From Streptomyces sp. NBC_01016 (lineage in GTDB: Bacteria > Actinomycetota > Actinomycetes > Streptomycetales > Streptomycetaceae): a stretch of 64,000 nt of DNA. A program made the translations under genes and the position numbers. Below are positions 1 through 7,382 of this stretch, in pieces. The stretch is taken from NCBI RefSeq assembly GCF_026341035.1, contig NZ_JAPEOQ010000001.1, positions 3,658,001 to 3,722,000 on the forward strand, in the 5' to 3' direction. Position 1 is the stretch's first letter. Every line of letters begins with the position of its first letter. The notes below the pieces were generated by a model. The model was not told the DNA's origin, did no database searches, and was given only the letters and a program-made list of their open reading frames with translations.

Positions 1-2
1 TG

Positions 3-1301
3 GACTGGAAGCAGGCGGTCCTCACCATCGCCCTGGCGAACGTCATCGTCCTGGCCCCCATGCTGCTGACCGGGCACGCCGGGCCCAAGTACGGCATCCC
101 CTTCCCGGTCCTGGCGCGGGCCGGCTTCGGTGTGCGCGGCGCCAATCTGCCCGCGATGGTGCGGGCCGCGGTGGCCTGTTGCTGGTTCGGCATCCAGACG
201 TGGATCGGCGGCCAGGGGATCTTCGTACTCCTCGGGAAGATCTTCGGAGGGTGGACGGGGGCGGCCGAGGTCGGCGGCTATCCGTGGACCCTCTGGCTCT
301 GCTTCTTTGTCTTCTGGGTCCTCGAACTCGCCATCATCTACCGGGGGATGGAGACGCTGCGCCGCTTCGAGAACTGGGCGGCGCCGTTCGTGCTCGTCGG
401 AGCGGTGGTGCTGCTGGTGTGGATCGCCAACAAGGCGGGCGGCTTCGGTCCGTTGCTGCACGAGCCGTCGAAGGTCGGCTGGGGCCCGGACTTCTGGAAG
501 GTCTTCTTCCCCGGCCTGATGGGCATGATCGGCTTCTGGTCCACGCTGTCGTTGAACATCCCGGACTTCACGCGCTTCGGTAAGGGGCAGCGGGCGCAGG
601 TCTGGGGGCAGACCCTGGGCCTGCCGACGACCATGACCCTGTTCGCGCTGATGTCGGTCCTGGTGACGGCGGGCTCGGAGAAGGTCTACGGGGTGCCCAT
701 CTGGGACCCGGTGGCGCTGGCGGGCAAGACGGACAACGTGTTCGGGCTGCTCTTCGCACTGATCACCGTGTTCGTGGCGACGATCTCGGTGAACGTCGCG
801 GCCAACGTGGTGTCCCCCGCGTACGACTTGGCGAACCTGGCCCCGAAGCTCATCAGCTTCCGCGCCGGCGCGATCATCACGGGCGTGCTGGGTGTCCTCG
901 TCATGCCGTGGAAGCTCACGTCCACGCCGGAGTTGTACATCTTCACGTGGCTCGGCCTGGTCGGCGGGCTGCTCGGCACGGTCGCGGGCATCCTGATCGC
1001 CGACTACTGGATCGTGCGGCGGACGGTGCTGCACCTCGCCGATCTGTATGTACGGGACGGGCGTTACTGGTACCGCGGCGGCTGGAACTGGCGCGCCGTC
1101 CTCGCCTTCGCGGTCGGGGGCGTGCTGGCCGTCGGCGGCTCGTACTCGACGGTGAACGCCAAGGGCGAGAAGGCGGGGCCGTTCCCCGTGGACGGACTGA
1201 TCCCCTTCCTCAAACCGCTGGCCGACTACGGCTGGGCCGTGGGCCTCACGGCATCGCTCGTGCTGTACACGGTGTTGATGGCGGGGCAGCGGCGGGACTG
1301 A
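3..1301 (+). CDS. NCS1-family nucleobase/hydantoin permease (5' end missing)
   Basis: The reading frame is open from the window edge, so the true start lies upstream and the first ATG at 60 is internal. The visible 432 residues are a membrane protein with about ten hydrophobic segments. They carry NCS1 landmarks: a GIPFPVLARAGFG segment, WFGIQTW in an early helix, a NIPDFTRFGKG segment, and a late ADYWIVRR motif. NCS1 proteins import purines, pyrimidines, hydantoins, allantoin or thiamine precursors with Na+ or H+. A second NCS1 gene follows 296 bp downstream and a racemase-like gene after it, which suggests uptake of a cyclic ureide. The substrate is inferred only. Confidence 0.9.
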   Translation, partial: DWKQAVLTIALANVIVLAPMLLTGHAGPKYGIPFPVLARAGFGVRGANLPAMVRAAVACCWFGIQTWIGGQGIFVLLGKIFGGWTGAAEVGGYPWTLWLCFFVFWVLELAIIYRGMETLRRFENWAAPFVLVGAVVLLVWIANKAGGFGPLLHEPSKVGWGPDFWKVFFPGLMGMIGFWSTLSLNIPDFTRFGKGQRAQVWGQTLGLPTTMTLFALMSVLVTAGSEKVYGVPIWDPVALAGKTDNVFGLLFALITVFVATISVNVAANVVSPAYDLANLAPKLISFRAGAIITGVLGVLVMPWKLTSTPELYIFTWLGLVGGLLGTVAGILIADYWIVRRTVLHLADLYVRDGRYWYRGGWNWRAVLAFAVGGVLAVGGSYSTVNAKGEKAGPFPVDGLIPFLKPLADYGWAVGLTASLVLYTVLMAGQRRD

Positions 1302-1392
1302 GCGGCCCCGCACCACCCTCTGCACCTCCCCGTGCGTCCTTTTCCGATCCAGATTCTGTGACCTGGCTCATTGACGGACCCGTACTCCATCA

Positions 1393-1410
1393 GGTTTGGT
1401 ATACCAAACC
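1393..1410. promoter_or_regulatory. 18-bp perfect palindrome, candidate GntR-type operator
   Basis: GGTTTGGTATACCAAACC reads identically on both strands. Its core TGGTATACCA fits the general TNGTnnACNA pattern of FadR/VanR-type GntR operators. It lies about 190 bp before the second NCS1 gene. A related TGGTATACACCA occurs at 63220-63231 before a D-aminopeptidase gene. No GntR gene is visible in the window, so the regulator is unknown. Confidence 0.55.
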
Positions 1411-1597
1411 GGGAGTGCGGGTCCGACGCGTGTGCGGATCGCCAAATGCCCGAATTGGGCGGTCAGTTCACCCGTGAGGAATCGGTGTTTTCTTCGCGTA
1501 CGCCTCTTGATTACCGCAAAACTGGCCCGTAGCGTCTTCCCGCCAAGAGGAAACCAAGTTCCTCATCGCGGAAAATGTGGACATCCAGGAGCGCGTC

Positions 1598-3088
1598 ATG
1601 GCTGCCGTGCACGAACAGACCCCCACCGCCGGTGTCGACGGGCCCGCCCGCACCAGTCCAGGTCTCTACAGTCCCGATCTGGCCCCCACCAAGAAGGAGG
1701 GGCGCCGCTGGGGCGCGTACAACGTCTTCACGCTGTGGGGCAACGACGTGCACAGCCTGGGCAACTACGCTTTCGCCGTGGGCCTGTTCGCGCTCGGGCT
1801 CAGCGTCTGGCAGATCCTGATCGCCTTCGCGGTCGCCTCCGCCCTGCTCTTCGGGCTCCTCACGCTCTCCGGCTACATGGGCCAGAAGACCGGCGTCCCC
1901 TTCCCGGTGATGAGCCGGATCGCCTTCGGCACCCGCGGGGCGCAGATCCCCGCCGCCGTGCGCGGCGCCGTCGCCATCGCCTGGTTCGGCATCCAGACGT
2001 ATCTCGCCGCCGTCGTGCTCGGCGCCGTGATCAAGAAGCTGGCGCCCGGCGCCGCCTCGCTCGACCACAACTCGATCCTGGGCCTGTCCACCCTCGGCTG
2101 GATCACCTTCCTGACCCTCTGGGTCATCCAGGTCGTGATCGTCAGCTACGGCATGGAACTCATCCGCAAGTACATGGCGTTCGCCGCGCCCACCATCCTC
2201 ATCACGATGTGCGCGCTCGCCGCCTGGATCTTCGTCAAGGCGGACATGTCCATCGCGGTCTCCACCGGCTCCGCGCCCACCGGGCTCGACGCCTGGCGGC
2301 AGATCCTGGAATCCGCCGCGCTCTGGGTCGTCATCTACGGCACCTTCGTCCTGAACTTCTGCGACTTCACCCGCTCCGCGAAGAGCCGCCGCGCCATCGT
2401 CGCGGGCAACCTGGTCGGCATCCCGCTCAACATGCTCTTCTTCGCCGGCATCGTCGTCGTGCTCTCCGGCGGCCAGTTCAAGATCAACGGTGCGGTCATC
2501 TCCGGCCCCGAGGACATCGTCGCGACCATCCCGAGCACCCCGCTGATGGTCCTCGCCTCGCTCGCCTTCATCGTCCTGACCATCGCGGTGAACCTGCTCG
2601 CGAACTTCGTCGCGCCCGTCTACACGCTGGTCAACCTGTTCCCGCGCAAGCTGAACTTCCGCAAGGCGGGCATCGTCAGCGCCGTCATCGGGCTCGTCAT
2701 CCTGCCCTGGAACCTCTACAACAGCCCGACCGTCGTGAACTACTTCCTCGGCGGCCTCGGCGCCCTGCTCGGCCCCGCCTTCGGTGTCGTCATGGCCGAC
2801 TACTGGCTGGTGCGCAAGACGCGGGTCAACGTGCCCGACCTCTACACCGATGCCGTCGACGGCGACTACCACTACCGTTCCGGGTTCCACCTGCGGGCCG
2901 TCGGCGCGTTCGCCCCTTCCGCCGCCGTCGCGGTCGTGATCGCCCTCGTGCCCGCGTTCAAGTCGCTCTCCGGGTTCTCCTGGTTCATCGGCGCCGGTCT
3001 CGCCGCGCTGCTCTACGTCGCCGTCGCGGACCGCAGCCGCACCGCGAACGACGTGGACGGCGAGGAGATCGCCGTTCCCGCCGCCTGA
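1598..3088 (+). CDS. NCS1-family nucleobase/hydantoin permease
   Basis: An integral membrane symporter of 496 residues with about 12 hydrophobic segments. It shares the NCS1 segments of its upstream neighbour: TGVPFPVMSRIAFGTRG, WFGIQTYLAA, NFCDFTRSAKSRRA and MADYWLVRKT. I chose the ATG at 1598 because AGGAG lies six bases upstream; a GTG at 1577 has no comparable ribosome site. The next gene, 59 bp on, is a hydantoin/Asp-Glu racemase family enzyme. By analogy with hydantoin permeases such as Mhp1, the likely cargo is a hydantoin, allantoin or related ureide. The gene probably has its own promoter in the gap before it, near the 18-bp palindrome. Confidence 0.92.
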   Translation: MAAVHEQTPTAGVDGPARTSPGLYSPDLAPTKKEGRRWGAYNVFTLWGNDVHSLGNYAFAVGLFALGLSVWQILIAFAVASALLFGLLTLSGYMGQKTGVPFPVMSRIAFGTRGAQIPAAVRGAVAIAWFGIQTYLAAVVLGAVIKKLAPGAASLDHNSILGLSTLGWITFLTLWVIQVVIVSYGMELIRKYMAFAAPTILITMCALAAWIFVKADMSIAVSTGSAPTGLDAWRQILESAALWVVIYGTFVLNFCDFTRSAKSRRAIVAGNLVGIPLNMLFFAGIVVVLSGGQFKINGAVISGPEDIVATIPSTPLMVLASLAFIVLTIAVNLLANFVAPVYTLVNLFPRKLNFRKAGIVSAVIGLVILPWNLYNSPTVVNYFLGGLGALLGPAFGVVMADYWLVRKTRVNVPDLYTDAVDGDYHYRSGFHLRAVGAFAPSAAVAVVIALVPAFKSLSGFSWFIGAGLAALLYVAVADRSRTANDVDGEEIAVPAA

Positions 3089-3147
3089 CCTCGCTCCCAC
3101 AACTCAGCACAACTAGAAGCACAACAAGAAGAAAGCTGTAGCCCGCC

Positions 3148-3873
3148 ATGCGCATTCTCGTCTGCAACGTCAACACCACCGAGGACATGACCGAGAGCAT
3201 CGGTGCGCAGGCCAGGGCCGTGGCCTCGCCGGGCACCGAGATCGTGCCGCTCACCCCGGCGTTCGGCCCCGACTCCTGCGAGGGCAACTACGAGAGCTAC
3301 CTGGCCGCGATCGCCGTCATGGAGACGGTCCGCGCCTACCCGGAGCCCTTCGACGCCGTCGTGCAGGCGGGCTACGGAGAGCACGGCCGCGAGGGGCTCC
3401 AGGAGCTCCTCGACGTTCCGGTCGTCGACATCACGGAGGCCGCCGCGAGCACCGCCCAGTACCTCGGCCACAAGTACTCCGTGGTCACCACGCTCGACCG
3501 GGCCGTGCCGCTCATCGAGGACCGCCTCAAGCTGGCCGGGCTCACCGACCGCCTCGCCTCCGTACGCGCCAGTGGCCTCGCCGTGCTCGACCTCGAACGC
3601 GATCCGGACGCCGCGGTCAAGGCCATCGTCGAGCAGTCCGCGCGGGCCGTAGAGGACGACCGGGCCGAGGTCATCTGCCTGGGCTGCGGCGGCATGGCGG
3701 GCCTCGCGGACGAGGTCAAGGCGCGCACGGGCGTGCCCGTCGTCGACGGTGTCGCGGCGGCCGTGACCGTGGCCGAGTCACTCGTCCGGATGGGCCTGAC
3801 CACGTCGAAGGTGCGTACGTACGCGCCGCCGCGCCCCAAGACGTTCAAGAACTGGCCGCCCCGCCAGGGCTGA
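3148..3873 (+). CDS. Asp/Glu/hydantoin racemase family enzyme with one catalytic Cys
   Basis: A 241-residue cytoplasmic protein of the Asp/Glu racemase superfamily, which has two pseudo-symmetric lobes. The N-terminus MRILVCNVNTTEDMTESI is typical of the hydantoin racemase branch. The second catalytic cysteine is present as Cys180 in ICLGCGGMAG. The first lobe reads AGYGEHG (residues 74-80), so Gly75 stands where racemases have Cys. Glycine in lobe one with cysteine in lobe two is the arrangement of arylmalonate decarboxylase, which does not racemise. The enzyme may therefore be a decarboxylase, isomerase or lyase on a substrate brought in by the adjacent NCS1 permease. The family is certain; the reaction is not. 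Confidence 0.8.
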   Translation: MRILVCNVNTTEDMTESIGAQARAVASPGTEIVPLTPAFGPDSCEGNYESYLAAIAVMETVRAYPEPFDAVVQAGYGEHGREGLQELLDVPVVDITEAAASTAQYLGHKYSVVTTLDRAVPLIEDRLKLAGLTDRLASVRASGLAVLDLERDPDAAVKAIVEQSARAVEDDRAEVICLGCGGMAGLADEVKARTGVPVVDGVAAAVTVAESLVRMGLTTSKVRTYAPPRPKTFKNWPPRQG

Positions 3874-3874
3874 C

Positions 3875-4534
3875 TCAGGAGCCCTTGCCGAGCGAGGCCG
3901 CCGCGTCCCCGGCGGCCTTGCGGGCGCCTCTGATCACGGTGTCGTTCGACGGCGCGCCCTTCGACTCGAAGTCGCTGCCGTTGTAGGTGACGGTCAGCAG
4001 CATGTTCCCCGTGCGGACCGTCACGACGGACTCGCGGGTGTCCTGCTTGTCCTTCGTCGTGAGCGAGCTCGTCACACGCGCCTCGTCCCCGAGGCCCTTG
4101 AGCGGGCTGGTCCGCTTCTCGCCGTCCCCGGCCGCGAACGCCTTCTTCGCCAGGTCGTCGGAGTCCTTCATCTCGAAGGAGACGTCGAGCCAGCGGTAGT
4201 CGTACCCCTTCAGGGCGCTCCACGAGCAGCCGCGGCGGACCGACTCGTCGGTGGCCGACAGCTCCTTGCCCGCCGTCTTGGCGTCCGGCACCAGGGACTT
4301 GACCGTCGAGGTGGGCAGCGCCTCACAGGGGGCCGGGGGCTGCTGATAAGTCTTCGAGGCCACGGACTCACCGGGCTCGTCGGGTGCCGAGGACGACTGC
4401 GGCGCCGACTCGGAGTGGTCCTTGCTCGCGGACTGCTCCGCCATGGGGCCCGAATAGGCCCAGCCCGCGCAGGCGAGCACGGCGACGGGCAGCAGGCGGG
4501 CGGCCAGGGTGACCGGCAGCGGGAGAGACCGCAC
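3875..4534 (-). CDS. Putative secreted or lipid-anchored protein of unknown function
   Basis: A 219-residue protein starting with GTG. The N-terminus has basic Arg followed by a hydrophobic stretch ending VAVLACAGWAYSGP, a probable export signal. VLAC could be a weak lipobox, although Leu at -2 is unusual. A Ser/Glu/Lys-rich linker follows, then a domain with Cys in APCEALP and RRGCSW that could form a disulfide. This pattern resembles small actinobacterial exported proteins of the DUF3558 type, but I cannot confirm the family. It ends two bases from the convergent racemase-like gene and is divergent from the cold-shock gene. Confidence 0.7.
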   Translation of the reverse strand: MRSLPLPVTLAARLLPVAVLACAGWAYSGPMAEQSASKDHSESAPQSSSAPDEPGESVASKTYQQPPAPCEALPTSTVKSLVPDAKTAGKELSATDESVRRGCSWSALKGYDYRWLDVSFEMKDSDDLAKKAFAAGDGEKRTSPLKGLGDEARVTSSLTTKDKQDTRESVVTVRTGNMLLTVTYNGSDFESKGAPSNDTVIRGARKAAGDAAASLGKGS

Positions 4535-4741
4535 GGCGTACGTCCCTTACGTCAGGGTGGACGGGGGACGGTCAGTCTCACATGAGTTGCTGTGTGCGGA
4601 TACCGCCACTTCCGTCACCGTGACATCACGCTGGGGCGTCGCTGCGGCAGGTCCGCGGGAACACGGGGGCGGACCGGTAGGATCCGCAAACGTTGTTGGA
4701 GGCTGCGGGCACTGGGCCCGCCGAGGTGGTTGGGGGTCGGC

Positions 4742-5143
4742 GTGGCTGCTGGTCGTGTGGTGCGCTTCGACGGAGCGCGTGGTTATGGGTTCATCGCGCC
4801 GGACGACGGCGGCGAGGACGTCTTCCTGCATGTGAACGACCTCCTGATCCCCGAGTCGTACATCCGCACGGGTCTCAAGGTCTCCTTCGACATCGAGGAG
4901 GGCGACCGCGGGCCCAAGGCCTCGTCGGTGCAGCTCGCCGAGGGGGCCTCGGCCCCCACGCCCGGCCGGCACGCGGCCGAGGGCGACGACGTGCTCTGCG
5001 ATGTGCTGCGCGTCGACGAGTTCACGAACGAGGTCACGGAGCTGCTGCTGCGCTCGGCGCCCTCGCTGACGGGTGAGCAGATCCTGGCGATCCGCCGGGA
5101 GTTGGTGCAGAGCGGCCGCAAGCACGGGTGGGTCGACAGCTGA
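4742..5143 (+). CDS. Cold-shock-domain protein with C-terminal extension
   Basis: Residues 3-65 form a cold-shock/OB-fold domain. RNP1-like RGYGFI and RNP2-like DVFLHVNDL are clear, and this fold binds single-stranded RNA or DNA. The remaining half, DVLRVDEFTNEVTELLL through RKHGWVDS, is a small helical domain seen in the 130-residue actinobacterial cold-shock proteins and is of unknown role. I place the start at GTG 4742, five bases after GGGGG, giving 133 residues. A longer ATG-started frame from 4592 adds an N-terminus that does not look like protein. It is single-gene and divergent from the exported-protein gene. Confidence 0.85.
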   Translation: MAAGRVVRFDGARGYGFIAPDDGGEDVFLHVNDLLIPESYIRTGLKVSFDIEEGDRGPKASSVQLAEGASAPTPGRHAAEGDDVLCDVLRVDEFTNEVTELLLRSAPSLTGEQILAIRRELVQSGRKHGWVDS

Positions 5144-5188
5144 TCGCCACTGGACAGGTGATCGCCACTGGACGGCTGATCACCACGG
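5141..5188. repeat. Tandem 18-bp repeat, two full and one partial copy
   Basis: TGATCGCCACTGGACAGG is followed directly by TGATCGCCACTGGACGGC and then TGATCACCACGG. The array begins on the stop codon of the cold-shock gene and runs over the stop codon of the convergent TetR gene. It therefore forms the whole junction between the two genes. Confidence 0.8.
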
Positions 5189-5827
5189 GGTGTCCGACAC
5201 CTCGGCGGTGAGCACCGCCACCCCCGCGTCGACGAGGTCGGCCGCGAGCAGGCGCTGCTCGCCGAGGTCGGCTCCGGCCTGCAGCACCCGCTCCCGCTGG
5301 GCGAGCGTGTGCAGCAGCAGACCGATGAAGAACTCCCACCGGTTCTCCCTTACGCGATCCGGGAGTTCGGGCATGCAGTGCGTGATCCGGGAGTGCAGCT
5401 TCAGCAGGCCGCGCGTCCACGGATGCGCCCCGAGGTCGTTCGGCGCGATGCCCTCGACGTACATGGCGTTGACGACGAACCGCAGGAACCAGCTGGGCCG
5501 CCCGGGATCCTCCAGGCGCTCGACCATCGGACGCACCAACACCCCGGTGAGCGCCCGCAGTTCCTTGCCCCGGCCCTGCGCGTCGATCGCGTCCAGCAGC
5601 TCCAGCTGACGCGCCGTGGTGGCGGTGAGCCGGTCCTCGTAGATCGCCTCGATCAGCTTGTGCTTCGTGCCGAAGTGATAGGCGACCGCGGACGTGTTGC
5701 GCTGGTCCGCCGCCGCGGCGATCTCCCGAAGTGACGTGGCGTGTATGCCCTGTTCGGCGAAGAGGCGCTCCGCCACGTCGATGAGGCGGCGTCTTGTTCC
5801 GTTCGCGGGGGCCGTCGCGGGGTCCAT
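5180..5827 (-). CDS. TetR family transcriptional regulator
   Basis: A 215-residue one-component regulator. Residues 12-58 are a TetR DNA-binding domain: RRRLIDVAERLFAEQGIHA, then a recognition helix and AVAYHFGTKHKLIEAIY. The C-terminal ligand-binding half is family-specific and gives no ligand. It is transcribed divergently from an MFS exporter with a 55-bp gap that holds a strong inverted repeat at 5856-5873. The usual reading is a repressor of itself and of the exporter-sulfatase pair, released by an exporter substrate. The target is inferred from position. Confidence 0.92.
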   Translation of the reverse strand: MDPATAPANGTRRRLIDVAERLFAEQGIHATSLREIAAAADQRNTSAVAYHFGTKHKLIEAIYEDRLTATTARQLELLDAIDAQGRGKELRALTGVLVRPMVERLEDPGRPSWFLRFVVNAMYVEGIAPNDLGAHPWTRGLLKLHSRITHCMPELPDRVRENRWEFFIGLLLHTLAQRERVLQAGADLGEQRLLAADLVDAGVAVLTAEVSDTPW

Positions 5828-5855
5828 GGCGAAGAGTGTCGGTTGTCTTGTTTGT

Positions 5856-5873
5856 TTAACGCAAGCGCGTTAA
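5856..5873. promoter_or_regulatory. Inverted-repeat operator between TetR and MFS genes
   Basis: TTAACGC-AAGC-GCGTTAA is a perfect 7-bp inverted repeat with a 4-bp centre. It sits 9 bp before the GTG of the MFS gene and 28 bp before the TetR start, so bound protein would block both promoters. Size and position fit a TetR-family dimer site. Confidence 0.75.
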
Positions 5874-5882
5874 GACGTCACC

Positions 5883-7352
5883 GTGACCGACACGTCCAGG
5901 CTCGAAGGCCGCAGCACCGCCGCATACGTCCTGCGGCTGGTCCCGCTGATCCTGCTCACCGAGGTCGTCGCGCTCGAACTCGCCCTCGTCTACCCGGCGT
6001 TGCAGCACATGGCGGCCGAGTTCCGCACCCCGTCGATCGGCTGGACGCTCACCGTCGTGAGCCTCGTCGGGGTGGTGGCGCAGCCGCTGCTCGGCAAGGT
6101 CGCCGACGGGCACGGCAAGAAGCGGGTGATCGTGTGCGCGGCGGGCGCCTTCGCGGTCGGCTCGCTGGTGTGCGCCCTCGCGCCGAACTTCCCCGTGCTG
6201 CTCGCCGGGCGGGCCGTGCAGGGCATCGCGATGGTGATCGCCCCTGCCGCGTACGGGCTGATCCGTGATGTGTTCCCGGTGCGCCTCGTGCCGGTGGCGA
6301 TGGGCGCGATCACCACCGGCATCGGGCTCAGCGTCATCGTGGGACCGGTCGTCGGCGGGGTGCTCACGCAGGCCTTCGGCTTCCGGGCGATCTTCTGGTT
6401 CTGCCTGCTGTACGCGGTGGTGCTCACGCCGCTCGTCGTCGCCACGTTCCCGGAGTCGGGGGTGCGGCTCCGGCGGCGCGTGGACGTGGCCGGGGGACTG
6501 CTCTTCGGCTGCGGCGCCGCGGGAGTGCTGCTCGCGGTGGGGCAGGGCGGCCGCTGGGGGTGGGGCTCGGCCCGGCTGATCGCGGTGGCCGTCGGCGCGT
6601 GCCTGCTGCTCGCCCTGTTCGTGGTGTGCGAGCTGCGCGCCGCGTATCCGCTGATCGACCTGCGGCTGCTCGCGGGGCCCGGGCTGCGCTGGACGCTGCT
6701 CGCCGCGTTCGGCGGGTCCGTGGCGATCGGCGGGCAGGCGCTCACGCTGCCGCAGCTCGTGCAGACGCCGAAGGGCACCGGGTTCGGACTCGGCATGGCG
6801 CCGCTCGGTGTCGCCATCTTCCTTGTGCCACAAGGACTGTTGAGCGCGGTGAGCGGTCCGCTCGGCGGGCTGCTCGCGCGCCGGCACGCGCCGCGCACCG
6901 GCCTCGTGATCGCGCTCGGCTGCCTCGCCGCGGGCGCGGCGCTCCTGTCCGTACTGCACACCGAGGTGTGGCACATCCTGCTCGCGGCCCTGTTCGCGGG
7001 CGTCGGGTTCGGCTTCTTCTTCGTGTCCGTGTCGAACCTCGTCGTCGAGGCCGTGCCCGCGACACACACCGGCGTCGGTGCCGGAATGATGGGCGTCGCC
7101 AACAACCTCGGCAACGCCACGGGTGTCACGGTGCTCGGCGCCGTACTCGCCCAGCACGTCCTCGACGGATCAGTGGCGGGCGACAAGATCCTCTACGCCG
7201 AGTCGGGGTACGTCTCCGCGTTCCTGGTGGCGGCGGGCGCCGCCGCCCTGGCCCTGCTCGTCGCCGTCTTCATGCGGCACGGGCGGACCCCGGCGACCGG
7301 CGGCGTGGGCGCCGCCCCGCGCGAGACCGGCACCGTCGAAGCCGCGCCATGA
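5883..7352 (+). CDS. MFS drug-exporter-like transporter (DHA2/EmrB-QacA type)
   Basis: A 489-residue polytopic membrane protein starting with GTG. It carries the MFS motif A as GKVADGHGKKRVIV after helix 2, and a motif C-like GIGLSVIVGPVVGGVL in helix 5, typical of proton-coupled antiporters. Length and hydrophobic pattern suggest 14 segments, the DHA2 layout. It is divergent from a TetR gene across a palindromic operator and is followed 30 bp later by a sulfatase, so the two are probably co-transcribed. The substrate cannot be read from sequence; a sulfated or phenolic compound is a guess from the neighbour. Confidence 0.9.
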   Translation: MTDTSRLEGRSTAAYVLRLVPLILLTEVVALELALVYPALQHMAAEFRTPSIGWTLTVVSLVGVVAQPLLGKVADGHGKKRVIVCAAGAFAVGSLVCALAPNFPVLLAGRAVQGIAMVIAPAAYGLIRDVFPVRLVPVAMGAITTGIGLSVIVGPVVGGVLTQAFGFRAIFWFCLLYAVVLTPLVVATFPESGVRLRRRVDVAGGLLFGCGAAGVLLAVGQGGRWGWGSARLIAVAVGACLLLALFVVCELRAAYPLIDLRLLAGPGLRWTLLAAFGGSVAIGGQALTLPQLVQTPKGTGFGLGMAPLGVAIFLVPQGLLSAVSGPLGGLLARRHAPRTGLVIALGCLAAGAALLSVLHTEVWHILLAALFAGVGFGFFFVSVSNLVVEAVPATHTGVGAGMMGVANNLGNATGVTVLGAVLAQHVLDGSVAGDKILYAESGYVSAFLVAAGAAALALLVAVFMRHGRTPATGGVGAAPRETGTVEAAP

Positions 7353-7382
7353 CCAACTCCCTTGCGTACAAGGAAGGTTGAC

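Noticed and set aside
908..1477. Additional gene overlapping the first NCS1 gene
   Set aside because: It is a shifted-frame shadow rich in Arg/Ala with no ribosome site.
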